The notes beneath the pieces are model-generated. The model saw only the letters and a list, made by a program, of their open reading frames with translations. It had not been told where the DNA came from and ran no database searches. A stretch of DNA of 43,639 nucleotides from an uncultured Roseovarius sp. (GTDB taxonomy: Bacteria > Pseudomonadota > Alphaproteobacteria > Rhodobacterales > Rhodobacteraceae): the NCBI GenBank assembly GCA_934501475.1, contig CAKSUL010000012.1:1-43639 (forward strand), given 5' to 3'. The position numbers and the translations under genes are program-made. This document shows positions 25,491 through 33,889 of this stretch, one piece after another; within the stretch, counting starts at the first letter, position 1, and every line of letters starts with the position of its first letter.

Positions 25491-26482
25491 CAGCGGGATC
25501 CTTTCGGCAGGGGCATGCCCAGGGCCTTGCGGTCGGTCTCGCCAGGCGGGGCATCGGTGCGGGTGGCGACGCGCAGACGGGCACTGCGCGCGCGCGGATT
25601 TTCGGCCAGCTCGGTCTTGTCCGGGCCGATGGCCTTGCGGCTGGCCTGGGTGAATTGCGGGCGGGATTTGCTGACTTCGGGGGCATGTCGGCTGCCGCCA
25701 CCGCCCCCATCGCAGCGCGCCTGCAAAAAGCGTTTGACCATGCGGTCCTCGATCGAATGGAACGTGACCACCGCCAGTTGCCCACCGGGGGCCAGCGCGC
25801 GCTCGGCCGCCTCAAGCCCTGCAACCAGCTCGCCATATTCGTCGTTCACGGCGATGCGGATCGCCTGAAAGCTGCGGGTGGCGGGATGCGCCTGACCGGG
25901 TTTGCTGCGCGGCAGGCAGCGTTCGATCAGACCGGCCAGTTGCAGCGTCGTCTCGATCGGGGCCACGTCGCGGGCGCGCACGATGGCGCGGGCAATCCGG
26001 CGGCTGGCGCGTTCTTCGCCATATAGATAAAGGATCTCGGCCAGATCGGCCTCCTCAATGGTATTGACCAGATCGGCGGCACTGGGGCCGGACTGGCTCA
26101 TCCGCATGTCAAGCGGCCCGTCGCGCATGAAGGAAAACCCGCGCTCGGCGCGATCCAGCTGCATCGAGGACACGCCCAGATCCAGCACCACGCCATCCAG
26201 CCCGCTCGCATACTCGTCCATCCGCGAGAACACGCCCTGCACCAGCGTCAGACGCTCGCCATATTCGCCCGCCCAGTCGCGTGCCATCTCAAGCGCCAGC
26301 GGATCACGGTCCACGCCGATCACCTTCTGCGCCCCTGCCTCAAGCAGGCCGCGCGCATAGCCGCCCGCGCCAAAGGTGCCGTCCAGCCAGGTGCCCCTCA
26401 CCGGGGCGACAGCCGCCAGCAACGCACGCAGCAATACGGGGATATGGGGGCGCGCATCATCGGTCCGGGCAGCGGCGGCCAT
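25490..26482 (-). CDS. rsmH: 16S rRNA (cytosine-1402-N4)-methyltransferase RsmH
   Basis: A SAM-dependent methyltransferase of about 330 residues (formerly MraW). [13 protein letters not shown], the SAM-binding [44 protein letters not shown] and [17 protein letters not shown] are diagnostic. The ATG at 26482 has GGGGAG 7 nt upstream and begins 4 nt after the mraZ stop; an in-frame GTG at 26503 lies inside mraZ and is not preferred. It modifies C1402 of 16S rRNA. Confidence 0.96.
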   Translation of the reverse strand: MAAAARTDDARPHIPVLLRALLAAVAPVRGTWLDGTFGAGGYARGLLEAGAQKVIGVDRDPLALEMARDWAGEYGERLTLVQGVFSRMDEYASGLDGVVLDLGVSSMQLDRAERGFSFMRDGPLDMRMSQSGPSAADLVNTIEEADLAEILYLYGEERASRRIARAIVRARDVAPIETTLQLAGLIERCLPRSKPGQAHPATRSFQAIRIAVNDEYGELVAGLEAAERALAPGGQLAVVTFHSIEDRMVKRFLQARCDGGGGGSRHAPEVSKSRPQFTQASRKAIGPDKTELAENPRARSARLRVATRTDAPPGETDRKALGMPLPKGSR

Positions 26483-26486
26483 TGCG

Positions 26487-26990
26487 TCACTCCCCTTTTG
26501 CACTGTCCAGGAAAATCAGTGGATCGAAATCATCGGGCAACTCGTCCAGCCACTGCTCGGTGCGGGCCAGTTCCTCGGTCTCGTATGTCTCGGGTTTCCA
26601 GATCTGGAACGTATCCCCGGCGGCGATGAAAAACGCCTCACCCTCGAGGCCGATCTTGGCGCGCAGCTTGGCCGGCAGCACCAGCCGCCCGGTATCGTCG
26701 ACCGTGGTGGGAAAGGATTGCCCATGAAACAGCCGCTGAAGCATCCGCCGCTCCTGTGAGCCGCGGGGAAGCGCGTCGATCTTGGAATCCACCTCGGCGA
26801 TGGCCTCCATCGTGTAACATTCCAGGTAATTGCGGCGATGATCGCCATAGACGATGATCAGTTCCGGGTTCAGCCCGTCGGTCCAGTTCGGGTCGGACGC
26901 CTCGATCACACGGCGAAACAGGGCCGGGATGGACACCCTGCCCTTTGCATCCACCTTGTGGTGGCTTTCACCTCTGAACCTGCGTGCCAC
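26487..26990 (-). CDS. mraZ: Transcriptional regulator MraZ
   Basis: A protein of 167 residues with two AbrB/MraZ-like DNA-binding repeats: [24 protein letters not shown] near residues 5-28, and [34 protein letters not shown] near 92-125. MraZ forms ring oligomers and represses its own dcw operon in E. coli. The start is GTG at 26990 with GAGAGG 9 nt upstream. The start is confirmed by the family N-terminus. It is the first gene of the dcw cluster, behind a long leader. Confidence 0.96.
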   Translation of the reverse strand: MARRFRGESHHKVDAKGRVSIPALFRRVIEASDPNWTDGLNPELIIVYGDHRRNYLECYTMEAIAEVDSKIDALPRGSQERRMLQRLFHGQSFPTTVDDTGRLVLPAKLRAKIGLEGEAFFIAAGDTFQIWKPETYETEELARTEQWLDELPDDFDPLIFLDSAKGE

Positions 26991-27040
26991 CTGTTGCGGC
27001 CTCTCGTCCTGCCCCCGGTTGAAAAACCGACCCCCTCAAA

Positions 27041-27077
27041 CGAAACGACGGATTGAGCTGCTGCCACTGCCCAATCC
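27041..27077 (-). terminator. Leader terminator in front of mraZ
   Basis: On the minus strand GGATTGGGC (27069-27077) pairs with GCTCAATCC (27050-27058), 9 bp with one G-U and a 10-nt loop, followed by the T-rich GTCGTTTCG. It lies about 60 nt before the mraZ GTG. Partial termination here would release a leader RNA and lower dcw expression. Confidence 0.6.
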
Positions 27078-27270
27078 GCCGCCCTCGTCCCGCTTGGCGG
27101 GGTGTGTCCGACTGCGCGCGCCACCTGGGGGGATGTCTGCTCGCCCGCGCGCCGGATCTCTTGGTTACGATGAAGGCGGATGCCTGTATGAAACCTGAAT
27201 TTGGGATTTTTATTGTGGGGTCGTTTGGTGCCCCGTTTTGTCTGTCCCGTCCTCATCGTGTGATTAAAGG
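27045..27270 (-). ncRNA. Candidate UpsM-like leader sRNA of the dcw cluster
   Basis: In R. sphaeroides the mraZ gene is preceded by an unusually long leader from which the sRNA UpsM, about 200 nt, is released. Here the gap before mraZ is over 700 nt, contains no credible gene on the minus strand, and holds an intrinsic terminator at the place expected for the UpsM 3' end. The 5' end is not fixed by the sequence; the coordinate given simply assumes a length similar to UpsM. If transcription starts at the stronger promoter at 27349-27375, the RNA would be about 70 nt longer. The homology is inferred from position and architecture, not from alignment. Confidence 0.45.
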
Positions 27271-27340
27271 GATAGCATGGGAATTCATGGGCGCAAACAA
27301 AAAAATCGCCCTGAGCCTACAGGATATAGATTTTGTGCCC

Positions 27341-27349
27341 TGTGGATAA
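27341..27349 (-). promoter_or_regulatory. DnaA box upstream of dcw leader
   Basis: The minus strand reads TTATCCACA, a perfect DnaA box. It overlaps the last base of a candidate -10 (TATAGT, 27349-27354) and covers the expected transcription start, so DnaA binding here would block that promoter. It is a single box; no cluster that would suggest oriC was seen. Confidence 0.55.
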
Positions 27350-27375
27350 CTATATGATGGGGTGAAAATTGACAA
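27349..27375 (-). promoter_or_regulatory. Candidate promoter of the mraZ leader
   Basis: TTGTCA (27370-27375) and TATAGT (27349-27354) each match the consensus at five of six positions, but the spacer is only 15 nt. The surroundings are AT-rich compared with the rest of the window. The gap from 27376 to 27640 holds no gene that I can support. Confidence 0.35.
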
Positions 27376-27534
27376 TCCCACGCATCACCTAGCTTGCCGA
27401 CCACAGGTCAAACACAAGATATGGTAACGCGGGTGTGATCAGGATTCTTCCCATAATTTCCCAAAAAAATTCGGGATGCCCGCCCCTTCAGGTGTTTTCC
27501 GGTCAAAAATCTGCGCCCCACCCCCCGAGTCAGC

Positions 27535-27556
27535 GCCGAATCTCTGCCGAATCTCC
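27535..27556 (+). repeat. 11-nt tandem repeat, two copies
   Basis: GCCGAATCTCT (27535-27545) and GCCGAATCTCC (27546-27556) are head-to-tail copies differing at the last base, in the non-coding gap between the dcw leader and acuI terminator. No function is apparent. Confidence 0.6.
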
Positions 27557-27642
27557 GATGATTCGCCCCATTGGCGCGGCCGAACCCACCGATTCAGCGG
27601 CTCGTCCCATGAATTCCCCTGCGCCGCGCGGCCCGGCAACGC

Positions 27643-27670
27643 AAAAGCCCCGGCATTCCCTGCCGGGGCT
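27643..27670 (-). terminator. Intrinsic terminator of acuI
   Basis: AGCCCCGGCA (minus, 27661-27670) pairs with TGCCGGGGCT (27646-27655), a perfect 10-bp stem with a 5-nt loop, followed by a T-run (complement of 27643-27646). It starts 28 nt after the acuI stop. Confidence 0.9.
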
Positions 27671-27698
27671 CTCGCATGCCCGCGCCCTGCACCAAGGG

Positions 27699-28685
27699 TC
27701 AGGCGTTCACATCCACCACGACGCGCCCGCTGATCGCGCCCTTCAGGATCGCGCGCCCCAGTTCGGGCAGATCCGACAATGTGGCGGGGCGCACCATCGC
27801 CTCCAGCTTGTCCATCGGCAGATCGCGCGCGATCCGGCCCCAGGCGCGCACCCGGCTGTCATAGGGCTGCATGACGGTATCGATCCCCAGCAGGTTCACC
27901 CCGCGCAACAGAAACGGAATCACCGTGGCCGGCAGGTCCGTCCCCCCCGCCAGCCCCACCGCGGCAACCGAGGCACCGTATTTCATCTGCCCCAGAACGC
28001 GCGCCAGCATGGCCCCGCCCACCGCATCGACGCAGCCGCCCCATGTCTCGCTCTCCAGCGGGCGCTTGACCGTCTCGTTGATCTCTTCGCGCGCCACGAT
28101 CCGCGTCGCCCCCAGAGACCTCAGATAGTCGCCCGTTTCGGGTCGCCCGGTCACCGCCGCCACCTCGTGCCCCAGCGCCGCCAGGATCGCCGTGGCCACC
28201 GACCCGACACCGCCCGCCGCGCCGGTCACCAGGACCGGACCGGATTTGATCCCGTGATCCTCCAGCGCCAGCACCGCCAGCATCGCCGCCAGCCCCGCCG
28301 TGCCCACGGCCATCGCGCGCCGCGTATCCAGCCCCTCGGGCAGCGGCACCAGCCAATCGGCGCGCACCCGCGCCTTTTGCGCAAAACCGCCCCAATGCGC
28401 CTCACCGACGCGCCACCCCGTCAGAACCACCTTGTCACCGGGCTTGTAGCGCGCATCCGTCGACGTCTCGACCACACCGGCAAAATCAATGCCCGGCACA
28501 TGCGGATACTTGCGCACCAGCCCGCCACCGGGCCCGATGCACAACCCGTCCTTGTAGTTCACCGTGGAATATTCCACCGCGACAGTGACCTCGCCCTCGG
28601 GCAGATCATCCAGCGACAGATCCTGAACCGCCGCGCTGGTCTTGCCACTGTCCTCGTTCTTCTCGACAACCAAGGCCCTGAACAT
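27699..28685 (-). CDS. acuI: NADPH-dependent acryloyl-CoA reductase AcuI (YhdH family)
   Basis: A medium-chain dehydrogenase/reductase of 328 residues. The N-terminal catalytic domain (VEYSTVNYKDGLCI, VPGIDFAGVV) is followed by the nucleotide-binding fold VLVTGAAGGVGSVATAILAALGHEVAAVTGR. There are no zinc-site cysteines, as in the quinone-oxidoreductase-like branch. In Rhodobacter and Ruegeria, AcuI reduces toxic acryloyl-CoA to propionyl-CoA in DMSP or 3-hydroxypropionate metabolism; the same role is inferred here. The ATG at 28685 has a perfect AAGGAG 6 nt upstream. It is monocistronic, with a strong terminator. The upstream sequence includes a dispersed repeat (28692-28716) that contributes the SD. 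Confidence 0.9.
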   Translation of the reverse strand: MFRALVVEKNEDSGKTSAAVQDLSLDDLPEGEVTVAVEYSTVNYKDGLCIGPGGGLVRKYPHVPGIDFAGVVETSTDARYKPGDKVVLTGWRVGEAHWGGFAQKARVRADWLVPLPEGLDTRRAMAVGTAGLAAMLAVLALEDHGIKSGPVLVTGAAGGVGSVATAILAALGHEVAAVTGRPETGDYLRSLGATRIVAREEINETVKRPLESETWGGCVDAVGGAMLARVLGQMKYGASVAAVGLAGGTDLPATVIPFLLRGVNLLGIDTVMQPYDSRVRAWGRIARDLPMDKLEAMVRPATLSDLPELGRAILKGAISGRVVVDVNA

Positions 28686-28691
28686 CCCGCT

Positions 28692-28716
28692 CTCCTTCAT
28701 TTTTCCAAAAATACTC
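28692..28716 (-). repeat. Dispersed intergenic element, copy 1
   Basis: A 25-nt motif beginning GAGTATTTTTGG and ending AAAAATGAAGGAG. It matches 22 of 25 positions of the element at 33745-33769. Here its end provides the ribosome-binding site of acuI. Confidence 0.7.
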
Positions 28717-28751
28717 GATCCCCGCCCCGGCCGGGCGGCCCTACCCCGATC

Positions 28752-29267
28752 TCACAGACCGATTTCCTCGGGCATGACGAACAGATCCGTATCCCCCGGT
28801 CGCGTGCCCGCACCCGTCAAGAGAGCGTGCAACTGACCGCGATGATGGGTCTGGTGGTTGAAGAAATGCACCACGCACAGGCTGCGCGGCTTGCTGATCT
28901 CGCGCCCCAGCGCGCCGGAAACCCAGCACATCTCACCGCCCAGTTCCTCGGGCGTCAGCCGGTCGGCCCAGCCCATGATGCGCTTGTCGGTCATGGCGCG
29001 CTTGCTCAGATAGGGTGCCCAATCGGGGAACAATTGCGCCGACCCGGCAATCCCGCCCTCGGGCGGCACCCCGCCGTCAAAGCGCGACAACCACAAAAGA
29101 TCCGCCCACAGAAGATGCGACAGCGTCCCCTGGATCGAACCGAAAAACGCGCCACGATCCGCCGCGCGCGCAGGGGCGTCCAGCGTCTCGGCCGCCAGCA
29201 GAAGATTGTGGTTCTGCCATGAATTGTAGCGCGCCATCAGCGCCGCATAGGCGGGTGTCACGATCAT
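28752..29267 (-). CDS. DinB/YfiT-family putative metal-dependent enzyme
   Basis: A protein of 171 residues with the DinB four-helix fold. The three metal-binding histidines fit His51 (TLSHLLWADLLW) and the NHQTHHRGQ motif with His138 and His142. The N-terminal MARYNSWQNHNLL helix is also typical. In Bacillus, DinB is damage-inducible; other members are thiol-dependent transferases using bacillithiol or mycothiol. No particular substrate can be assigned. The start at 29267 is preceded by GGGGGCGGG and overlaps the stop of a short upstream ORF as ATGA. Confidence 0.88.
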   Translation of the reverse strand: MIVTPAYAALMARYNSWQNHNLLLAAETLDAPARAADRGAFFGSIQGTLSHLLWADLLWLSRFDGGVPPEGGIAGSAQLFPDWAPYLSKRAMTDKRIMGWADRLTPEELGGEMCWVSGALGREISKPRSLCVVHFFNHQTHHRGQLHALLTGAGTRPGDTDLFVMPEEIGL

Positions 29268-29341
29268 CTGCCCGCCCCCGCATGATCCACGCACCGCGAT
29301 CCGATCGCCCCCTTGCCTTGCGTCGTTTCGCTATGCGCCAT
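29264..29341 (-). CDS. Possible 25-residue leader peptide before the DinB gene
   Basis: An ATG at 29341 with AGGAG 8 nt upstream opens a 25-codon frame (MAHSETTQGKGAIGSRCVDH, then AGAGR) whose TGA overlaps the DinB-family ATG by 4 nt. Good ribosome-binding site and overlap suggest that it is translated and coupled to the next gene. The peptide resembles nothing I know. It could be a regulatory leader or the shortened remnant of a gene. Confidence 0.4.
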   Translation of the reverse strand: MAHSETTQGKGAIGSRCVDHAGAGR

Positions 29342-29751
29342 GTCCTGTTCTCCTGTGAGACGGGGCGCGCCGACATGGCACCCCCCACAAATCGCGTCCC
29401 GACCCGCAACAAGCTCGGCCCCATGCGCCGCACGCCCACGCCATGCCCGCCGCCGATCCTCGCCCGAGAGTGTCAGACATTGAAAAACATGACAAATGAA
29501 AACACCGCATCCGCGCCCCGGACGGCCCGGTAGCGCCTCCCTCATGACGCCATGCAGCCTGTCCACCACTTTCCCGGCCCGATCCGGAAAACCGCGAGGT
29601 TGGTCGCGGATCCGGGTGAAACTTTCGTAACCCCCGGCCGCACAACGCCCTGCGCGACGACCACGGCCTCGGCGGCCTTGCCGACTGAACTACAGGCCGG
29701 ATGCGTCCTCGAACCTGTTTTTTCTTGGTAAAAATACCTTAGCGCGCCGCC
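29342..29751. other. Intergenic stretch without supported gene
   Basis: 410 nt between the short leader ORF and the DUF2842 gene. Several open frames exist on both strands, but they have high Cys/Arg/Gly content, no ribosome-binding sites and no recognisable domain. A partly tRNA-like string occurs near 29600-29700 on the minus strand but cannot be folded. No terminator or promoter stands out. Confidence 0.6.
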
Positions 29752-29985
29752 TCAATCCGCGCGCCCGTCGCGATCATCCGGATCGGCCTTGCCGACCCCC
29801 AGAAAAATCGGCCGCAGCGGGATCATCCACAGAAAGCCCAGCACGACATAAACCAGCAATTCCACCCAGAATGGCGGGCGGTCCAGCCAGTTCACCACCG
29901 TGACCGCCAGCACGATATAGAGCGGCAGCCCGATCAGCAGCACCACCAGCGACCAGCGCCGCCGCGCCTTGTAGCTCAGCGCCAT
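29752..29985 (-). CDS. DUF2842 family small membrane protein
   Basis: A protein of 77 residues: a basic N-terminus ([11 protein letters not shown]), two transmembrane helices (about 11-32, SLVVLLIGLPLYIVLAVTVV, and 42-62, LLVYVVLGFLWMIPLRPIF) and a polar tail (GVGKADPDDRDGRAD). The WMIPLRPIFLGVGK end is characteristic of DUF2842 proteins. The ATG overlaps the purA stop by 1 nt (TGATG), so its translation depends on purA. Function unknown. Confidence 0.88.
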   Translation of the reverse strand: MALSYKARRRWSLVVLLIGLPLYIVLAVTVVNWLDRPPFWVELLVYVVLGFLWMIPLRPIFLGVGKADPDDRDGRAD

Positions 29986-31280
29986 CAGTCGGCGAACGGG
30001 TCGGTGACCAGGATCGTGTCCTCGCGCTCGGGCGAGGTCGAGACCATGGCGACGGGGCAATTGATCAGCTCTTCGATATGGCGCACATATTTGATCGCAT
30101 TCGCCGGCAGATCGGCCCAGCTGCGCGCGCCCTCGGTGCTTTCGCTCCAGCCGGGCAATTCCTCGTAGATCGGAATGCAGCGCGTCTGCTGATCGGCGGC
30201 GGTGGGCAGATAGTCCAGGCGCTGACCGTCCAGATCATACCCCACACAGACCTTGAGCACGTCGAACCCGTCCAGCACATCCAGCTTGGTCAGCGCGATG
30301 CCATTCACGCCGCTGGTGGCGCAGGTCTGGCGCACCAGCGCCGCATCGAACCAGCCACAGCGGCGCTTGCGCCCGGTGACGGTGCCGAATTCATGCCCGC
30401 GCGTGCCCAGGCGGTGACCGTCATCATCATCCAGTTCGGTCGGGAACGGGCCTTCTCCGACGCGCGTGGTATAGGCCTTGACGATGCCCAGCACATAGTT
30501 GATCGCACCGGGCCCGATGCCGACACCCGTGGCCGCCTGTCCGGCAATCACATTGGAGGAGGTCACGAACGGATAGGTGCCGAAATCAATGTCCAGCAAC
30601 GCGCCCTGCGCGCCCTCGAACAGGATGCGTTTGCCGGCCTTGCGCTTTTCGTTCAGTACTTTCCACACCGGCGCGGCATAGGGCAGGATCTGCGGCGCGA
30701 TCTCCTTGAGTTGCGCAATCAGCGCGTCGCGGTCCACCTCCTCGATCCCGAGGCCACGGCGCAGCGGGTTGTGGTGTTGCAGCGCCCGGTCGACGCGCGC
30801 CTCAAGCGTGGCATCATCCGCCAGATCCGCCACCCGGACCGACCGGCGCCCCACCTTGTCCTCATAGGCGGGGCCGATGCCGCGCCCGGTCGTGCCGATC
30901 TTGGTGCCTTTGGTCGCCGCCTCTTCGCGGGCGCGATCCAACTCACCGTGAATGGGCAGGATCAGCGGGGTATTCTCGGCGATCATCAGCGTTTCGGGCG
31001 TGATGACCACGCCCTGCTTGCGGATCGACTCGATTTCCCGGATCAGATGCCACGGGTCCAGCACCACGCCATTGCCGATCACGCTGAGCTTGCCACCGCG
31101 CACCACACCCGAAGGCAGCGCATTCAGCTTGTAGACCTCGCCGTCGATCACAAGGGTATGCCCCGCATTATGCCCGCCCTGAAAGCGCGCGATCACATCG
31201 GCGCGTTCACTGAGCCAGTCAACGATCTTGCCTTTTCCCTCGTCACCCCATTGGGCGCCGACTACGACGACATTTGCCAT
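29985..31280 (-). CDS. purA: Adenylosuccinate synthetase
   Basis: A cytoplasmic enzyme of 431 residues that joins IMP and aspartate using GTP, the first committed step from IMP to [25 protein letters not shown] carries the GTP loop and catalytic Asp; [27 protein letters not shown] and the C-terminal TKLDVLDG follow. The start is set by this family N-terminus and by AGAGGA 5 nt upstream. DUF2842 follows by overlap. A candidate promoter is at 31321-31349. Confidence 0.97.
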   Translation of the reverse strand: MANVVVVGAQWGDEGKGKIVDWLSERADVIARFQGGHNAGHTLVIDGEVYKLNALPSGVVRGGKLSVIGNGVVLDPWHLIREIESIRKQGVVITPETLMIAENTPLILPIHGELDRAREEAATKGTKIGTTGRGIGPAYEDKVGRRSVRVADLADDATLEARVDRALQHHNPLRRGLGIEEVDRDALIAQLKEIAPQILPYAAPVWKVLNEKRKAGKRILFEGAQGALLDIDFGTYPFVTSSNVIAGQAATGVGIGPGAINYVLGIVKAYTTRVGEGPFPTELDDDDGHRLGTRGHEFGTVTGRKRRCGWFDAALVRQTCATSGVNGIALTKLDVLDGFDVLKVCVGYDLDGQRLDYLPTAADQQTRCIPIYEELPGWSESTEGARSWADLPANAIKYVRHIEELINCPVAMVSTSPEREDTILVTDPFAD

Positions 31281-31320
31281 GCTGGTCCTCTTTGACTGCT
31301 GAATATGAATACCCCGCGCC

Positions 31321-31349
31321 GGTATAGCGATGCGGCGCGCGGGGTGAAA
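31321..31349 (-). promoter_or_regulatory. Candidate purA promoter
   Basis: On the minus strand TTTCAC (31344-31349), a 17-nt spacer, and TATACC (31321-31326), about 40 nt upstream of the purA ATG. The spacing is ideal and the hexamers moderate. Confidence 0.4.
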
Positions 31350-31452
31350 CACCTAAATCACCGCAATCACCGCGCGCCACCGGGCAGGGCGCATTGATTG
31401 CCCACAGCCCGGCCCTGTCCCGCACCAAAGCGCGCATCCCGCGAATGCCGGG

Positions 31453-31481
31453 TTGCGGGGCGGGACGGAATTGCATAGATA
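31453..31481 (+). promoter_or_regulatory. Candidate secG promoter
   Basis: TTGCGG (31453-31458), a 17-nt spacer, and TAGATA (31476-31481), 34 nt upstream of the secG ATG. The remaining divergent gap to purA (31281-31515) holds no gene. Confidence 0.5.
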
Positions 31482-31515
31482 CCGCGCAGACCCACGCTAA
31501 CTGGCAGGCCGCTCC

Positions 31516-31887
31516 ATGGAAAACGTTGTCCTTATCATCCACCTCCTTCTGGCACTGGCGCTGATCGGCGTCGTGCTTTTGCAACGCTCCGAGGGCGGTG
31601 GTCTGGGCATGGGCGGCGGTGGCGGTGGCGCCATGACGGGCCGCTCGGCCGGCACGGCATTGGGCAAGCTGACCTGGATCCTTGCGGCGGCGTTCATATG
31701 CACCTCGGTCACGCTGACCGTGATCGCGGCCAAGAACGCATCGGGCAGTTCGGTTCTGGACCGCATCATCGATGCCCCCGAACGCCCCGAGCCCGAAGCG
31801 GCGCCCGCCCTGCCCGGCACGGGAGGCGACAGCCTGCTGCCGCCGAGCGTCAAGGACGGTGCCCCGGCCCTGCCAAGCGCCGAATAA
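31516..31887 (+). CDS. secG: Preprotein translocase subunit SecG
   Basis: An inner membrane protein of 123 residues with two helices (about 1-20, VVLIIHLLLALALIGVVLLQ, and 50-70, LTWILAAAFICTSVTLTVIA) separated by the conserved LLQRSEGGGLGMGGGGGG loop. It supports SecYE-driven protein export. The Pro/Ala-rich C-terminal tail (about 85-123) is usual in alphaproteobacteria. It is followed after 162 nt by pyrG, a conserved neighbour. A T6 run at 31991-31996 with a weak hairpin may end transcription. Confidence 0.95.
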   Translation: MENVVLIIHLLLALALIGVVLLQRSEGGGLGMGGGGGGAMTGRSAGTALGKLTWILAAAFICTSVTLTVIAAKNASGSSVLDRIIDAPERPEPEAAPALPGTGGDSLLPPSVKDGAPALPSAE

Positions 31888-32049
31888 ACCACCATTTATT
31901 GAGGCACGACAATCGAACGCAACAGCATCTAGCGGTTGTCTTGCCTAATCTGCGCGAATCCTGTAAGGCTCAAATCCCGTGGTGCTGCGGTTTTTTAAGG
32001 CTGGTCCGGGCTCACCAATACGTCAGAAACACGGGGGATGCGCAGGCGC

Positions 32050-33693
32050 ATGGCACGATATATCTTCATCACAGGCGGCGTTGTGTCCTCACTGGGCAAG
32101 GGGCTGGCCTCGGCCGCTCTGGGGGCGCTGTTGCAGGCACGCGGGTTTTCGGTGCGGCTGCGCAAGCTGGACCCCTACCTGAATGTCGATCCCGGCACGA
32201 TGTCGCCCTTTGAACATGGTGAGGTGTTCGTGACCGATGACGGCGCGGAAACCGATCTGGATCTGGGCCATTACGAACGCTTTACCGGCGTGCCCGCGCG
32301 CAACACCGACTCGGTCAGTTCCGGGCGCATCTATTCGGATGTCCTCGAAAAGGAGCGCCGTGGCGATTACCTGGGCAAGACCATTCAGGTGGTCCCCCAT
32401 GTCACCAACCAGATCAAGGAATTCCTGGCCATCGGTCAGGACGAGGTCGATTTCATGCTCTGCGAGATCGGCGGCACCGTCGGCGACATCGAGGGCCTGC
32501 CGTTCTTCGAGGCGATCCGCCAGTTCAGCCATGACCAGCCGCGCGGGCGGTGCATCTTCATGCATCTCACGCTGCTGCCCTACCTGGCCGCCAGCGGCGA
32601 GTTGAAGACCAAGCCCACCCAGCACAGCGTCAAGGAATTGCAAAGCATCGGGATCGCGCCCGACATCCTGGTGTGCCGCTCGGAACATCCGATCCCCGAA
32701 AAGGAACGCGAGAAGATCGCGCTGTTCTGCAATGTGCGCAAAGAGGCGGTGGTGGCCGCCTATGATCTCAAATCCATCTATGAGGCGCCGCTGGCCTATC
32801 ACCACGAGGGGCTGGATCAGGCGGTGCTGGACGCGTTCGAGATATCGCCCGCGCCGCGCCCGGATCTGAGCGTCTGGCAGGACGTGGCCGACCGGATCTA
32901 CAACACCGACGGTGAGGTCACGATCGCCATCGTCGGCAAATATGTGCAGCTCGAGGATGCCTACAAGTCGATCAAGGAGGCGCTGACCCATGGCGGCATG
33001 GCCAACCGGGTCAAGGTCAATGTCGAATGGGTCGATGCCGAAGTGTTCGACACCACCGATCCGGCCCTGCATCTCGAGGGCTATCACGCCATCCTCGTGC
33101 CCGGCGGTTTTGGCGAACGCGGCACCGAGGGCAAGATCAAGGCGGCCGAATTCGCCCGCAAGCGCAAGATCCCCTATCTTGGGATCTGCCTGGGGATGCA
33201 GATGGCGGTGATCGAGGCCGCGCGCAACGTCGCCGGCATCGCCACGGCGGGCTCCGAGGAATTTGACCACGAGGCCGGCAAGAAACGGTTCGAGCCGGTG
33301 GTCTATCACCTCAAGGAATGGGTGCAGGGCAACGCCAAGGTGCGCCGCAAACCGGGCGACGACAAGGGCGGGACGATGCGGCTCGGCTCCTATGACGCCA
33401 CGCTCAGGGCCGGCTCGCGGGTGGCGAAGATCTATGGCACCACCACAATCGAGGAACGCCACCGCCACCGCTATGAGGTGGACACGAAATACATGGACGC
33501 GCTTGAAGAATGCGGCCTGATGTTTTCCGGCATGTCCCCGGACGGACGCCTGCCCGAAATCGTGGAATGGGCCGATCACCCGTGGTTCATCGGCGTTCAG
33601 TTCCACCCCGAACTGAAATCCAAACCCTTCGCGCCCCACCCCCTGTTTGCCGATTTCGTGCGCGCCGCCATCGAGACATCCCGCCTCGTCTGA
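32050..33693 (+). CDS. pyrG: CTP synthase
   Basis: A protein of 547 residues converting UTP to CTP with glutamine and ATP. The N-terminal synthase domain ([32 protein letters not shown]) is followed by a class I glutamine amidotransferase domain with nucleophile Cys380 (GICLGMQ) and the His-Glu pair in FHPELKSKP. The start at 32050 gives the canonical N-terminus; an in-frame ATG at 32038 would add four residues. It is convergent with the sensor kinase gene. Confidence 0.97.
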   Translation: MARYIFITGGVVSSLGKGLASAALGALLQARGFSVRLRKLDPYLNVDPGTMSPFEHGEVFVTDDGAETDLDLGHYERFTGVPARNTDSVSSGRIYSDVLEKERRGDYLGKTIQVVPHVTNQIKEFLAIGQDEVDFMLCEIGGTVGDIEGLPFFEAIRQFSHDQPRGRCIFMHLTLLPYLAASGELKTKPTQHSVKELQSIGIAPDILVCRSEHPIPEKEREKIALFCNVRKEAVVAAYDLKSIYEAPLAYHHEGLDQAVLDAFEISPAPRPDLSVWQDVADRIYNTDGEVTIAIVGKYVQLEDAYKSIKEALTHGGMANRVKVNVEWVDAEVFDTTDPALHLEGYHAILVPGGFGERGTEGKIKAAEFARKRKIPYLGICLGMQMAVIEAARNVAGIATAGSEEFDHEAGKKRFEPVVYHLKEWVQGNAKVRRKPGDDKGGTMRLGSYDATLRAGSRVAKIYGTTTIEERHRHRYEVDTKYMDALEECGLMFSGMSPDGRLPEIVEWADHPWFIGVQFHPELKSKPFAPHPLFADFVRAAIETSRLV

Positions 33694-33744
33694 GCGCCGG
33701 CGCGCGCCAACGATCGCGGCGTTGCTTGGCCGGCGTGGCGATTT

Positions 33745-33806
33745 GAGTATTTGAAGAAAAATGAAGGAGCGTGCGCGCCCCTGCTTCTTCTTGCCTTAAA
33801 TATCCC
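33745..33806 (+). repeat. Dispersed element copy 2 in inverted arrangement
   Basis: A 25-nt motif (33745-33769; GAGTATTTGAAG then AAAAATGAAGGAG) closely matches the copy at 28692-28716. It is followed at 33785-33806 by a related motif in reverse (TTCTTCTTGCCTTAAATATC), so the pair can fold into a long imperfect hairpin between the convergent pyrG and sensor kinase genes. It may act as a two-way transcription end. The rest of this 196-nt gap shows nothing else. Confidence 0.55.
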
Positions 33807-33889
33807 TGCCGGAGGCCCGAAACCGCGCGCGGTTGGCGAGGTCGTATTGCAGTCGATCCGAGACACGGATCAGATGCAAGACGCCTTGG

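Noticed and set aside
27369..27390. Plus-strand promoter TTGACA with TAGCTT
   Set aside because: The spacer is only 15 nt, the -10 is poor, and no plus-strand gene or structured RNA follows.
27301..27420. Possible replication origin around the DnaA box
   Set aside because: Only one perfect box was found. There is no cluster of boxes, no repeated AT-rich 13-mers, and no dnaA, parAB or gidA nearby.
27435..29222. 595-codon open frame on the plus strand
   Set aside because: It covers acuI and the DinB-family gene in antisense and begins in non-coding sequence. It is Arg/Pro/His-rich without any domain.
29600..29700. tRNA-like string on the minus strand containing TAGTTCAGTCGGC
   Set aside because: No matching acceptor stem, no T-arm and no sensible anticodon arm could be formed, so at most it is a decayed remnant.
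32089..33639. 516-codon open frame on the minus strand
   Set aside because: Antisense shadow of pyrG.
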